A stretch of 64,000 bases of DNA from Pyruvatibacter sp. HU-CL02332 (GTDB taxonomy: Bacteria > Pseudomonadota > Alphaproteobacteria > CGMCC-115125): positions 434,001 through 498,000 of the forward strand of contig NZ_BAABWK010000001.1 in assembly GCF_040362765.1 (NCBI RefSeq), in the 5' to 3' direction. The position numbers were made by a program, and so were the translations under genes. Each line of letters starts with the position of its first letter. Positions within the stretch are counted from its first letter, which is position 1. Of this stretch, positions 56,405 through 64,000 are shown one piece after another. Below the pieces are notes generated by a model that was not told the origin of the DNA, did not search any database, and was given only the letters and a program-made list of their open reading frames with translations.

Positions 56405-57501
56405 TGGGTTTTAAGTGCGGCATTGTTGGCCTTCCCAATGTGGGGAAATCGACGCTGTTCAACGCGTTGACAAAAACGGCCGCTGCTCAGGCGGAGAACT
56501 ACCCCTTCTGCACCATCGAACCCAATGTGGGCGAGGTCGCCGTGCCAGAAGAACGCCTTATGAAGCTGGCAGGCATCGCCACCTCCAAGGAAGTGATCCC
56601 CGCCCGCCTCACCTTCGTGGACATTGCAGGCCTCGTGAAAGGTGCGAGCCAGGGCGAAGGTCTGGGCAACCAGTTCCTCGCCAACATCCGCGAAGTTGAT
56701 GCCGTGGCCTATGTGCTGCGCTGCTTTGAAGATGACGACATCACCCATGTGGAAGGGCGCATTGACCCGACCAATGACGCGGACGTCGTTGAAACAGAAT
56801 TGATGCTCTCGGACCTCGACAGCCTGGAGCGCCGCATCGCGCCTTTGGAAAAGAAAGCCAAGTCCGGCGAGAAAGAAGCCAAGGCGCAGATCGCGCTGAT
56901 GGAAAAAGCGCTGGTACTATTGCGCGACGGCAAACCAGCCCGCCTTGCTGACATTTCCGACGATGAAAAGCAGGATTGGAAGAACCTCCAGCTGCTGACC
57001 TCCAAACCCGTTTTGTACGTCTGCAACGTTGAAGAAGAATCTGCGGCAACCGGCAACAGTTTCTCCGAGCAGGTTGCAGAGCGCGCCAAGGCCGAAGGCG
57101 CAGCCTTCGTTGTGATCTCCGCCAAGATTGAAGCCGAAGTCGCCCAGCTCGATGACGAAGAAGCAGGCGAATATCTCGAGACCCTGGGGCTTGAAGAACC
57201 CGGCCTCAACCGCCTGATCCAGGCTGGCTACAATCTGCTAGGCCTGTGCACCTATTTCACCGCCGGCCCCAAAGAGGCCCGTGCATGGACAATCCGCACC
57301 GGCACGCGCGCGCCACAGGCCGCCGCAGTGATCCACACAGATTTCGAAAAAGGCTTCATCCGCGCCGAAACCATTGGCTATGACGACTATGTCAGTCTTG
57401 GCGGCGAGACAGCGGCCCGTGAAGCAGGCAAGATGCGCCTAGAGGGCAAGGAATACATTGTCCAGGACGGCGACGTGCTTCATTTCAGATTTGCAAATTA
57501 G
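56404..57501 (+). CDS. ychF: Redox-regulated ATPase YchF
   Basis: Obg-like P-loop ATPase that binds ribosomes. 365 residues. G1 GLPNVGKS, G3 VDIAGLVKGASQGEGLG and the altered G4 NVEE (in VLYVCNVEEE), which favours ATP over GTP, are all present. A coiled-coil insert (ERRIAPLEKKAKSGEKEAKA) is followed by the C-terminal TGS domain with RTGTRAPQAAAVIHTDFEKG and YIVQDGDVLHFRFAN. Third gene of rplY-pth-ychF. Confidence 0.97.
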   Translation: MGFKCGIVGLPNVGKSTLFNALTKTAAAQAENYPFCTIEPNVGEVAVPEERLMKLAGIATSKEVIPARLTFVDIAGLVKGASQGEGLGNQFLANIREVDAVAYVLRCFEDDDITHVEGRIDPTNDADVVETELMLSDLDSLERRIAPLEKKAKSGEKEAKAQIALMEKALVLLRDGKPARLADISDDEKQDWKNLQLLTSKPVLYVCNVEEESAATGNSFSEQVAERAKAEGAAFVVISAKIEAEVAQLDDEEAGEYLETLGLEEPGLNRLIQAGYNLLGLCTYFTAGPKEARAWTIRTGTRAPQAAAVIHTDFEKGFIRAETIGYDDYVSLGGETAAREAGKMRLEGKEYIVQDGDVLHFRFAN

Positions 57502-57526
57502 TCAAAGCGCCGGGACAATCAAAAAG

Positions 57527-58000
57527 ATGGCAAGCAAACCAGAGCTTTATTGGGAAGATTTCCCAATCGACGAAGAAGCAACCTTCGGGGCTTACGAAGT
57601 AAAGCGCGAAGACATGATCGAGTTCGCGTCCGAATTTGATCCGCAGCCATTTCATCTGAACGAAGAAATCGCCAAGACGTCCCTTCTGGGTGGCCTTGCA
57701 ACCTCAGGCTGGCAGAACTGCGCCATCGCCATGCGCATCATGTGGGACGGCTATCTGCACAAGTCGGCGTCCATGGGCGCACCTGGCGTTGAAGAAGTGC
57801 GCTGGCGCAAACCTGTTTATGCGGGCGACGTGCTCTCCATGAAGCGCAAGACGCTCGAAACCCGCCGCTCAAAATCACGCCCCGGAATGGGTCTGGTGCG
57901 CTTTGGTTGGGAAATGTTCAACCAGAACGGCGACCTGAAAATGACCATGGAAGGTTGGGCCATGTTCGAGTGCCGCACCGATAGCAAGGTGGGAGCGTAA
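57527..58000 (+). CDS. MaoC-like hydratase domain protein 1
   Basis: 157 residues of the hot-dog fold. The (R)-hydratase site is FASEFDPQPFHLNEEIAKTS near residue 38 (Asp and His of the dyad), with GGLATSGWQNCAIAMRIMWD following. Such proteins hydrate 2-enoyl-CoA. It starts 25 bases after ychF and ends 3 bases before a second, similar gene; the two probably form a heterodimer or heterotetramer acting on acyl-CoA. The substrate chain length is unknown. Confidence 0.9.
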   Translation: MASKPELYWEDFPIDEEATFGAYEVKREDMIEFASEFDPQPFHLNEEIAKTSLLGGLATSGWQNCAIAMRIMWDGYLHKSASMGAPGVEEVRWRKPVYAGDVLSMKRKTLETRRSKSRPGMGLVRFGWEMFNQNGDLKMTMEGWAMFECRTDSKVGA

Positions 58001-58003
58001 GTC

Positions 58004-58486
58004 ATGTGGTTTGAAGATTTTAAAATTGGCGCGCGCATGGAGCTTGGCTCCTACACCTTCTCCGAAGACGAGATCATCCGCTTCGCCAAGAAATACGACC
58101 CCCAGCCTTTCCACGTAGACCCTGTTGCAGCCAAGGACGGCCCCTATGGCGGCCTCATCGCCTCAGGCTGGCATACCAGCGCCACCTGGATGAAACTGAT
58201 GATCAGCCTGCGTCAGAGCACGCCACGCTCCGCAGAAGACGACAGCCCGCAAGGCGGCCCCTCACCCGGATTTTTCGACATGCGCTGGCCCAATCCGGTC
58301 CGTGCCGGAGACACCATCACCTACACCGCTGAATGCGTTGAACTGGTGCCCCTCAAGTCACGACCCGAATGGGGAATCGTGCGGCACAAAAATGAGGGCT
58401 TTAATCAGGATGGTAAAATGGTGTTCCATTTCATTGGGCAGGGCCTGATGCCCCGCCGTGAGCCGGGCAGCGACCTGCCGGGCTAA
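58004..58486 (+). CDS. MaoC-like hydratase domain protein 2
   Basis: 160 residues of the hot-dog fold, with FAKKYDPQPFHVDPVAAKDG near residue 28 holding the Asp-His dyad, followed by GGLIASGWHTSATWMKLMIS and MRWPNPVRAGDTITYTAE. It is clearly paralogous to the preceding gene (DPQPFH and the GGL-A-SGW motif are shared), suggesting tandem duplication. Three bases separate the two genes; translation is likely coupled. Confidence 0.9.
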   Translation: MWFEDFKIGARMELGSYTFSEDEIIRFAKKYDPQPFHVDPVAAKDGPYGGLIASGWHTSATWMKLMISLRQSTPRSAEDDSPQGGPSPGFFDMRWPNPVRAGDTITYTAECVELVPLKSRPEWGIVRHKNEGFNQDGKMVFHFIGQGLMPRREPGSDLPG

Positions 58487-58516
58487 CGATCCAACTGGCT
58501 GGGAGCTGAAAACACG

Positions 58517-59203
58517 ATGGCGCACAAAGGTGAAATGATGACCCTGAAGAGTGCCGGTGATGGTGCTCAGCTATCCGCCTACCACGTCACACCTTTCGGC
58601 GACAAAAAGGGCGGTCTCGTCCTTGTTCAGGAAATTTTCGGCGTCACGGACCACATCAAGGATCTGTGCGACGGCTTTGCTGCCGACGGCTACGAGGTCG
58701 TTGCCCCCAGCCTCTATGACCGCGAAGAGACAGGTTTTCAGGCCACCTACTCCGACGAAGACATCGCCCGCTCCCTGAAACTGCAGCAAGCCACCGGCTA
58801 CGACCATGTCAAAGGTGACATTCAGGCAGCCATCGACTTCCTGCACACCCGCAACAATCTGCGCGTCCACATCACCGGCTATTGCTATGGCGGGTCCGTG
58901 GCATGGGTCGCTGCATGCCGCTGCACAGGCTTGACGTCAGCTGCTGGATATTACGGCCGCCACATCATCGACCATGTGGAAGAAGAGCCCCAGTGCGAGA
59001 CGATCCTGCATTTCGGCGAGCAGGACAAAGCCATCCCCATGGAGTGGGTCCGCGACATCGAAGCCGCACACCCGGACATTCGCGTCTATGTCTATGACGC
59101 CGACCACGGCTTCAATTCAGACCGTCGCGCCAACTACGACGAAGACGCCACCCAGCAGGCCCGTGAGCGGACGCTGGAACTCTTCGAGATGGCCGACCTC
59201 TAA
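58517..59203 (+). CDS. Dienelactone hydrolase family protein
   Basis: 228 residues of the alpha/beta hydrolase fold. The nucleophile Cys lies in HITGYCYGGSVAWVAA near residue 121, the conserved Glu in LVQEIFGVTDHIKDLCDGFA near 38, Asp in FGEQDKAIPMEWV near 172 and His in YDADHGFNSDRRANYDE near 198. Dienelactone hydrolases open cis/trans-dienelactones in chlorocatechol breakdown; many homologues have other ester substrates. It is the last gene of the + strand run after the MaoC pair and converges on the HIT gene with a four-base overlap of stops. Confidence 0.91.
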   Translation: MAHKGEMMTLKSAGDGAQLSAYHVTPFGDKKGGLVLVQEIFGVTDHIKDLCDGFAADGYEVVAPSLYDREETGFQATYSDEDIARSLKLQQATGYDHVKGDIQAAIDFLHTRNNLRVHITGYCYGGSVAWVAACRCTGLTSAAGYYGRHIIDHVEEEPQCETILHFGEQDKAIPMEWVRDIEAAHPDIRVYVYDADHGFNSDRRANYDEDATQQARERTLELFEMADL

Positions 59204-59613
59204 CGGCCCTGAAGCACGTCTCGGAGCGCCGCCAGTCGCTCAGCCTTCAGCGTGTCATCCATTGGCACACGCTCGCCAACGCCCCACACAGGGCCGGGCC
59301 AGGCGAAGTCACCTTCGTAGCGCGCCATGATGTGCACATGCAGCTGACGGACAATATTGCCAAGCGCACCGGTATTGACCTTGGTCGGCTGCGCGATCTC
59401 GCCAACGGCCTTGGATACTTGCCCAACCTCCAGCATCAGCCGGGCCTGGTCATCGGCAGACAGATCATGAAGCTCCTCAAGCCCCGCCAGACGCGGCACC
59501 AGAACAACCCACAAGGTCCGCGCGTCATCGCGCAGGAGCACATCACACAGCGTCAGGGACACCGCGAGAACACTTTCATCCGCAAGGCGGTGGTCCAGAA
59601 CAAACACGGTCAT
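59200..59613 (-). CDS. HIT domain protein
   Basis: 137 residues. The histidine triad region reads NIVRQLHVHIMARYEGDFAW near residue 95: the first two His of H-x-H-x-H are kept and the third is Met, so the middle (catalytic) His remains. The trailing WPGPVWG is typical of this HIT subgroup. Nucleotide-phosphate hydrolysis or transfer is likely. Its start overlaps the aldolase stop (ATGA), making it the last gene of the methylthioadenosine salvage operon; no role there is known. Confidence 0.86.
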   Translation of the reverse strand: MTVFVLDHRLADESVLAVSLTLCDVLLRDDARTLWVVLVPRLAGLEELHDLSADDQARLMLEVGQVSKAVGEIAQPTKVNTGALGNIVRQLHVHIMARYEGDFAWPGPVWGVGERVPMDDTLKAERLAALRDVLQGR

Positions 59614-60263
59614 GCGTCTTCTCCTGGCTGTTGTCCGTATCCGGCAAATTTGGCGATGACGCGTTCCATCTCGGCATCATCAAGTATCACCGGATTGCCC
59701 ACCTGACGCGCCCGCCAATATTGCGCGCACAAATCTTCCACCTCGTGCGCCAGCTCCAGCGCGGATGTGAGGCTGTCCCCAAAGGCCAGCTGCCCATGGT
59801 TTGCCAGCAGGCAGGCTTTGCGGTCGGTCATGGCTGCAACCGCATTGCGAGCCAGATCTTCGGTGCCGAATGTCGCGTAGTCCGCACACCGGATGTCTTT
59901 GCCACCTGCAACCGCAATCATGTAGTGAAACGGCGGGATGTCCTCTCGCAGACATGCCAGCGCCACGGCAAACGCGCTATGGGCATGAACGACCGCCTGC
60001 GCCTGCGGACGCGCTGCAAAGAGCGCTTGATGCATATGCCACTCGCTGGAAGGCTTACGCTGGCCTTCTGGTTGTGAGCCATCCATGGCCACATAGGCCA
60101 CGTCCTCAGGCGTCAGGTCCTCATAGGACATGCCGGTGGGCGTAATCAAAAAACCATCGCCGGACCGCACCGAGACATTGCCTGAGCGCTGGGGCGACAG
60201 CCCGCTGGCCTGCATGGCGCACGCTGTATCGATCACGTCCTGACGCAGAACCATGTCACTCAT
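59610..60263 (-). CDS. Class II aldolase, probable 5-methylthioribulose-1-phosphate aldolase (Ald2-like)
   Basis: 217 residues of the fuculose-phosphate aldolase fold. Zinc ligands are visible as E and H in [18 protein letters not shown]-x-H in [16 protein letters not shown] and the later His in [34 protein letters not shown] binds phosphate. It overlaps mtnA by four bases and follows mtnP and apt. In Rhodospirillum rubrum and some E. coli, an aldolase in this position splits methylthioribulose 1-phosphate into DHAP and methylthioacetaldehyde (the DHAP shunt). The sequence looks aldolase-like rather than MtnB-like, but MtnB dehydratase is the alternative. Confidence 0.78.
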   Translation of the reverse strand: MSDMVLRQDVIDTACAMQASGLSPQRSGNVSVRSGDGFLITPTGMSYEDLTPEDVAYVAMDGSQPEGQRKPSSEWHMHQALFAARPQAQAVVHAHSAFAVALACLREDIPPFHYMIAVAGGKDIRCADYATFGTEDLARNAVAAMTDRKACLLANHGQLAFGDSLTSALELAHEVEDLCAQYWRARQVGNPVILDDAEMERVIAKFAGYGQQPGEDA

Positions 60264-61351
60264 TTGCCTGCGTGCTCCGGGTAAAGCCCTGCAAGACCCT
60301 CAGCACTGGCCTCGCACACGCCGCGCTCCGTGATGAGGCCAGTAACCAGACGTGCGGGCGTCACATCAAAAGCAGGGTTCGCAGCCGGTGAGCCAGGAGC
60401 AGCAATATCAACGTCGATCACTTCACCCGACGCAGTACGTCCAGACATGCGCGTCACTTCATCAGCACTGCGCTCTTCGATGGGAATGGCCATCCCATCC
60501 GTCATCGTCCAGTCAATGGTCGTGCCCGGCAATGCCACATAGAACGGCACACTATTGTCATGCGCCGCCAATGCCTTGAGGTAAGTTCCAATCTTGTTAG
60601 CCACATCACCCGCAGCCGTAGTGCGATCCGTGCCGGTGATGCATAGATCAACCTGCCCGCGCTGCATCAGATGCCCGCCCGCATTGTCCACGATGATGGT
60701 ATGCGGCACGCCATGGGCCCCGAGCTCAAACGCCGTGAGGGCGGCACCCTGATTGCGCGGACGGGTCTCATCCACCCAGACATGCACATCAATGCCTTTG
60801 TCGTGGGCCATGTAGATGGGCGCCAGTGCCGTGCCCCAGTCCACCGTCGCCACCCAGCCGGCATTGCAATGGGTCAGAATATTGACCGGACCAGTCTTGC
60901 GAGCGGCCACAGCTTCGATCAACGGCAATCCGTGCTGCCCGATGGATCGGCATATCTCGACATCTTCGTCACAGATCTGCCCTGCCCGCTCAAACGCGAG
61001 TGCTACCCGCGCATCATGAGCCGCTGGGCGCAGATGCCCCATCATATCGTCGATCGCCCAGCGCAGATTGACGGCTGTGGGCCGCGTCGCCATCAAGACC
61101 TCAGCGGCTTTCTCCAGCGCTGCGTCCGACGCATCGTCACGCAGGGCCAGCCAAAGCCCATAGGCAGCCGTCGCCCCGATCAGCGGCGCACCGCGCACCC
61201 GCATGGTGACAATGGCCCTCGCTGCATCCTCAAGTGTGCGCAGCAGCGTCGTCTCGAACCGGTGCGGTAGGAGCGTCTGATCAATGATTTCAACCGACGC
61301 GCCGTCAGCGCCGGGCCAGATGGTGCGGTAGTGCGTGCCGTTGATCTTCAT
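60260..61351 (-). CDS. mtnA: S-methyl-5-thioribose-1-phosphate isomerase
   Basis: Converts methylthioribose 1-phosphate to methylthioribulose 1-phosphate. 363 residues of the eIF2B-alpha-like fold. Conserved segments are [20 protein letters not shown], the catalytic Cys in [20 protein letters not shown] near residue 160, [18 protein letters not shown] and the catalytic Asp in [20 protein letters not shown] near 240. It lies 24 bases after apt and overlaps the aldolase gene. Confidence 0.94.
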   Translation of the reverse strand: MKINGTHYRTIWPGADGASVEIIDQTLLPHRFETTLLRTLEDAARAIVTMRVRGAPLIGATAAYGLWLALRDDASDAALEKAAEVLMATRPTAVNLRWAIDDMMGHLRPAAHDARVALAFERAGQICDEDVEICRSIGQHGLPLIEAVAARKTGPVNILTHCNAGWVATVDWGTALAPIYMAHDKGIDVHVWVDETRPRNQGAALTAFELGAHGVPHTIIVDNAGGHLMQRGQVDLCITGTDRTTAAGDVANKIGTYLKALAAHDNSVPFYVALPGTTIDWTMTDGMAIPIEERSADEVTRMSGRTASGEVIDVDIAAPGSPAANPAFDVTPARLVTGLITERGVCEASAEGLAGLYPEHAGK

Positions 61352-61375
61352 GAGGTCGGCCTCGCCTGCTTGAGG

Positions 61376-61903
61376 TCAGTCGCCTTCAAACTCACACAAA
61401 GTCTGAACTTCAACGCCCATGTCTTCCAGCTTCTTGCGCCCGCCTATGTCCGGCAGGTCAATGACAAAGCTCGCAGCAATCACCTTGCCGCCTGCCTGAC
61501 GCACAAGCTTGATGGCCGCTTCAGCCGTCCCGCCTGTGGCAATCAGATCGTCCACCACAAGCACGCATTGCCCCTCGGTCACCGCATCAATATGCATCTC
61601 CACGGTGTCTGTGCCGTATTCAAGCGCATATTCCACGCCAATGGTCTCGCCGGGCAGCTTGCCCTTCTTGCGGATCGGCACGAATGGCTTGCCGAGCTGG
61701 TGGGCCACCGCACCGCCGAGAATGAACCCCCGCGCTTCGATGCCCGCCACAATGTCGATCTCCGACACCACGTTGAGCTGCACCAGCTGGTCGACAGTGC
61801 AGCGGAAGCCACGCGCGTCATTCAGCAATGTCGTGATGTCACGAAACATGATGCCCGGCTTTGGATAGTCGGGGATGGTGCGGATCAGGTCTTTGATGTC
61901 CAT
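61376..61903 (-). CDS. apt: Adenine phosphoribosyltransferase
   Basis: Salvages adenine to AMP with PRPP, here the adenine freed by MtnP. 175 residues from the ATG at 61903; another ATG at 61918 adds five residues without a better ribosome binding site. Contains [40 protein letters not shown] and the PRPP loop [20 protein letters not shown]. It lies between mtnP and mtnA, as its function suggests. Confidence 0.95.
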   Translation of the reverse strand: MDIKDLIRTIPDYPKPGIMFRDITTLLNDARGFRCTVDQLVQLNVVSEIDIVAGIEARGFILGGAVAHQLGKPFVPIRKKGKLPGETIGVEYALEYGTDTVEMHIDAVTEGQCVLVVDDLIATGGTAEAAIKLVRQAGGKVIAASFVIDLPDIGGRKKLEDMGVEVQTLCEFEGD

Positions 61904-61930
61904 GGGATCACTCTGCATAGATGGAAGGGT

Positions 61931-62806
61931 TCAATTGGAGTTGAGCACGCGGCCGGCAACCGCGTCGAGTTTGGCAATCAATGCGGGGTCGCGGGCCTCT
62001 GGCGCTGTAATGAGTGCCGTATCAAGCGTGGTATCAGCGCCGGACGGGCACGCGTCGCGTTCGCGCGGAAAATCGCGCGCGAGGTGCGTCACAAGATTGA
62101 CCGCATTGGCCGCATTGGCATGCATGACTTCCAGAATGTCAGAGACTTCCACCGCGTCATGTCCGGGATGCCAGCAATCAAAATCCGTCACCATGGCAAC
62201 GGTCGCATAGGGAATTTCCGCCTCGCGCGCCAGTTTCGCCTCCGGCATGTTGGTCATCCCGATCACATCACACCCCCAGGTGCGATACAGGTTGCTCTCC
62301 GCCAGAGATGAGAATTGCGGGCCTTCCATGCACAGATAGGTGCCGCCACGGGCGATGTTGATGCCCGCAGCCTTGGCTGCCGCTTCTGCATGGTCCTGCA
62401 ATCGCGACACGACGGGATGCGCCATGGAGACATGCGCCACCAGCCCGTTGCCGAAGAATGACTTCTGGCGATCAAACGTCCGATCAATGAACTGGTCAAC
62501 GAGGACGAAACTGCCCGGTGGCAAATCCTCGCGAAATGATCCGCAGGCGGAAATTGAAATGATGTCGGTGACGCCTGCCCGCTTCATGATGTCGATATTG
62601 GCGCGGTAGTTGATGCCCGATGGCGACAGCCGGTGGCCACGCCCGTGCCGCGGCAGAAACACGACCTTCTGCCCTTCCAGCTCGCCGATGTTCAGGGCGT
62701 CTGATGGCTGGCCCCACGGGCTCTCAAACGTGGTCCATGTCGCGTTCTTGAGGCCTGGATGGTCATAGACCCCTGACCCGCCAATGATGCCCAATACTGT
62801 TTCCAT
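61931..62806 (-). CDS. mtnP: S-methyl-5'-thioadenosine phosphorylase
   Basis: Splits methylthioadenosine, the by-product of polyamine and other SAM-using reactions, into adenine and methylthioribose 1-phosphate. 291 residues. The N-terminal GIIGGSGVYDHPGL, the phosphate-binding FLPRHGRGHRLSPSGINYRA, ISISACGSFREDLPPGSFVL, CMEGPQFSSLAES and GMTNMPEAKLAREAEIPYAT with the base-contacting Asp in TDFDCWHPG are all present. First gene of the mtnP-apt-mtnA-aldolase-HIT operon. Confidence 0.95.
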   Translation of the reverse strand: METVLGIIGGSGVYDHPGLKNATWTTFESPWGQPSDALNIGELEGQKVVFLPRHGRGHRLSPSGINYRANIDIMKRAGVTDIISISACGSFREDLPPGSFVLVDQFIDRTFDRQKSFFGNGLVAHVSMAHPVVSRLQDHAEAAAKAAGINIARGGTYLCMEGPQFSSLAESNLYRTWGCDVIGMTNMPEAKLAREAEIPYATVAMVTDFDCWHPGHDAVEVSDILEVMHANAANAVNLVTHLARDFPRERDACPSGADTTLDTALITAPEARDPALIAKLDAVAGRVLNSN

Positions 62807-62856
62807 GCCGCCCTGCCCCTGTTTGCGCCGGATGCCGCCAATTGCTGTGACCCGTC

Positions 62857-62889
62857 ATGCAAAAGGCCGCCCGTGAATACGGACGGCCT
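62857..62889 (-). terminator. Intrinsic terminator of petC
   Basis: On the minus strand AAGGCCGTCCG pairs with CGGGCGGCCTT (one G-T wobble) around a six-base loop, followed by TT. It lies 30 bases past the petC stop and upstream of mtnP, separating the two operons. Confidence 0.8.
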
Positions 62890-62919
62890 TATGTGTATCT
62901 CGTATCTGCGGCTTACGCC

Positions 62920-63717
62920 TTAATGCTGGTCGGACCAGATCTTGCGCTGCGTGAAATACAGCAGCCCTGCCAGGATCACCAGGAATGTCATCACCATGAA
63001 GCCGGTGCTCTTGCGAGCTTCAAGCTTTGGTTCAGCGGCCCAGTGCAGGAACGTTGTGACGTCCTTTGCCATCTGATCAACGGTGGCTTCCGTGCCGTCC
63101 GCATACTCAACAGAGTCAGGATAGAGCGGCTGTGCCATCGCAATCTGGTGGCCGGAGAAGTACTTGTTGTAGTTCATGCCCGGCTGCATCTGCATGTCAG
63201 CAGGCGCATCTTCATATCCAAGCATCAGCGAGTAAGTGTAGTCGGCTCCACCATCGCGCGCCTTGGTCATCAAGGAGAGATCAGGTGGGTAGGCACCATT
63301 GTTGGCCAGGCGACCAAGCTGCTCGTTTTCAAACGGAGCTTTGAAAGCATCCTTTGGCTGCGCGGGGCGCTCGAACATGTCGCCCTCATCATTCGGGCCG
63401 TCCTGGACCTGATAGGCAGCAGCAATTGCTTTCACTTCGGCTTCAGAGAACCCGGGGCCACCTTCGTCACCAAGGTTACGGTATTTGAGGTATTTCAGAC
63501 CGTGACAGGCGGCACACACTTCTTTGTACACCTGAAACCCGCGCTGCAGTGAGGCGCGATCAAAAGTGCCAAACGGCCCTTCCCAGCTCCACTGCATATC
63601 AAGTGGCTTTTCGTAGTCACCGGCTGCCTGGGCAACGCTGACACCGCTGACAGCAATCGCGGCTGCAATGGCTGCACCGGCAAGTTTGCCCACAAGTCTG
63701 GATGAGAACTGGCGCAT
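62920..63717 (-). CDS. petC: Cytochrome c1 of the bc1 complex
   Basis: Membrane-anchored haem c subunit that passes electrons from the Rieske protein to cytochrome c. About 265 residues from the ATG at 63717, which has AAAGAG upstream and gives a clean signal peptide ending SVAQA; ATG codons at 63732 and 63744 are possible. The haem site is VCAACHGLKYLKYRN, the axial Met in SGHQIAMAQPL near residue 205, and the C-terminal anchor STGFMVMTFLVILAGLLYF is followed by TQRKIWSDQH. It follows petB in the usual petABC order. This is a separate c1, not the fused cytochrome b/c1 precursor of some rhizobia. Confidence 0.95.
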   Translation of the reverse strand: MRQFSSRLVGKLAGAAIAAAIAVSGVSVAQAAGDYEKPLDMQWSWEGPFGTFDRASLQRGFQVYKEVCAACHGLKYLKYRNLGDEGGPGFSEAEVKAIAAAYQVQDGPNDEGDMFERPAQPKDAFKAPFENEQLGRLANNGAYPPDLSLMTKARDGGADYTYSLMLGYEDAPADMQMQPGMNYNKYFSGHQIAMAQPLYPDSVEYADGTEATVDQMAKDVTTFLHWAAEPKLEARKSTGFMVMTFLVILAGLLYFTQRKIWSDQH

Positions 63718-63736
63718 CTGCGTCTCTTTCATCTTC

Positions 63737-64000
63737 TTAAACATTACGGTCAGGTGCTGCGGTTGCTCCTGCAGGAGCACCACCACCGCCGGAACCGCCA
63801 TCACCATGGCTGCCCCCGTTTTCAGCCAGCACAGCATCCGAGATGCTGGTCGGCACGGGCTTGGGTGTCTCGATCAGGCCCAGCACAGGCATGACCACCA
63901 GGAAGAACGCAAAGTACAGTCCTGTGAAGATCTGCGCAGCGAGGATGTAGCCGCCTTCAGCAGGCTGGCCACCGAGCCACCCCAGAACGAGGCAGACACC
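63737..64000 (-). CDS. petB: Cytochrome b of the bc1 complex (C-terminal end only)
   Basis: The 5' part lies beyond the right edge. The visible 87 codons read VLGWLGGQPAEGGYILAAQI, FTGLYFAFFLVVMPVLGLIE and TPKPVPTSISDAVL, the last transmembrane helix and post-helix segment of alphaproteobacterial cytochrome b, then a Gly/Ala-rich tail (GGSHGDGGSGGGGAPAGATA) and a TAA stop at 63739-63737. The tail is longer than usual. petC follows after 19 bases. Confidence 0.93.
   Translation of the reverse strand, partial: GVCLVLGWLGGQPAEGGYILAAQIFTGLYFAFFLVVMPVLGLIETPKPVPTSISDAVLAENGGSHGDGGSGGGGAPAGATAAPDRNV

Overview
The window reads as chromosomal DNA of an alphaproteobacterium, probably a marine or aquatic one. 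It is GC-rich and densely coded. Pointers to this group are the MarR / PetR-like regulator / EnvZ-like kinase cluster next to ilvE, an lgt-midA-pgeF operon, the class GN sortase with its single VIT/VWA substrate, cytochrome bc1 genes ending in an alphaproteobacterial-type cytochrome c1, and intergenic palindromes of the CCGGATCAAGTCCGG type. The order or family cannot be fixed from the sequence alone. No rRNA, tRNA, CRISPR array or transposase was recognised.

Layout. 1-10 kb: a Bcr/CflA efflux pump (cut by the left edge), the molybdoenzyme MsrP, a lipoprotein M48 protease, a pair that looks zinc-regulated (His-rich outer membrane protein plus DUF1826 protein behind a Zur-like palindrome), aspartate aminotransferase, an alternative oxidase, and a divergent flavin-binding protein / MocR regulator pair. 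10-20 kb: a glutathione transferase, the Gram-negative sortase system, a second glutathione transferase, an ArsR-SRPBCC pair with its operator, and a tight five-gene operon of unknown pathway (ABM monooxygenase, EEP hydrolase, SMP-30 lactonase-like, CMD, methyltransferase). 20-33 kb: a defence-rich stretch with Mrr, an MmeI-like type IIL restriction-modification enzyme and, beyond a globin-coupled chemoreceptor, a multicopper oxidase and uvrB, a lower-GC Eco29kI-like restriction-modification cassette. A GC-rich, hairpin-rich noncoding stretch follows it. 33-48 kb: ion transporters, folate genes, uvrC, pgsA, moaDE, ilvE, the PetPR-like regulatory cluster, proC and YbjN. 48-64 kb: lgt-midA-pgeF, prs, a MarR/ABA4-like pair with two clear operators, rplY-pth-ychF behind a possible attenuator, a MaoC pair, a methylthioadenosine salvage operon that has an aldolase rather than MtnB, and petB-petC at the right edge.

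How genes connect. MoaD/MoaE make molybdopterin, needed by MsrP. The PetR-like regulator belongs to a family known to control cytochrome bc1, encoded at the right edge, while the alternative oxidase would bypass bc1. Lgt would lipidate the predicted lipoproteins (M48 protease, 51.3 kb lipoprotein). MtnP, Apt, MtnA and the aldolase form one pathway that recycles adenine and sends the ribose carbons of methylthioadenosine to DHAP.

Most unusual items: the Zur-like site with a His-rich outer membrane protein, the possible pseudoknotted rplY leader, the structured noncoding stretch at 32.9-33.4 kb, the five-gene 15.4-19.1 kb operon, and the pairing of Mrr with an MmeI-like enzyme that has a lower-GC recognition region.
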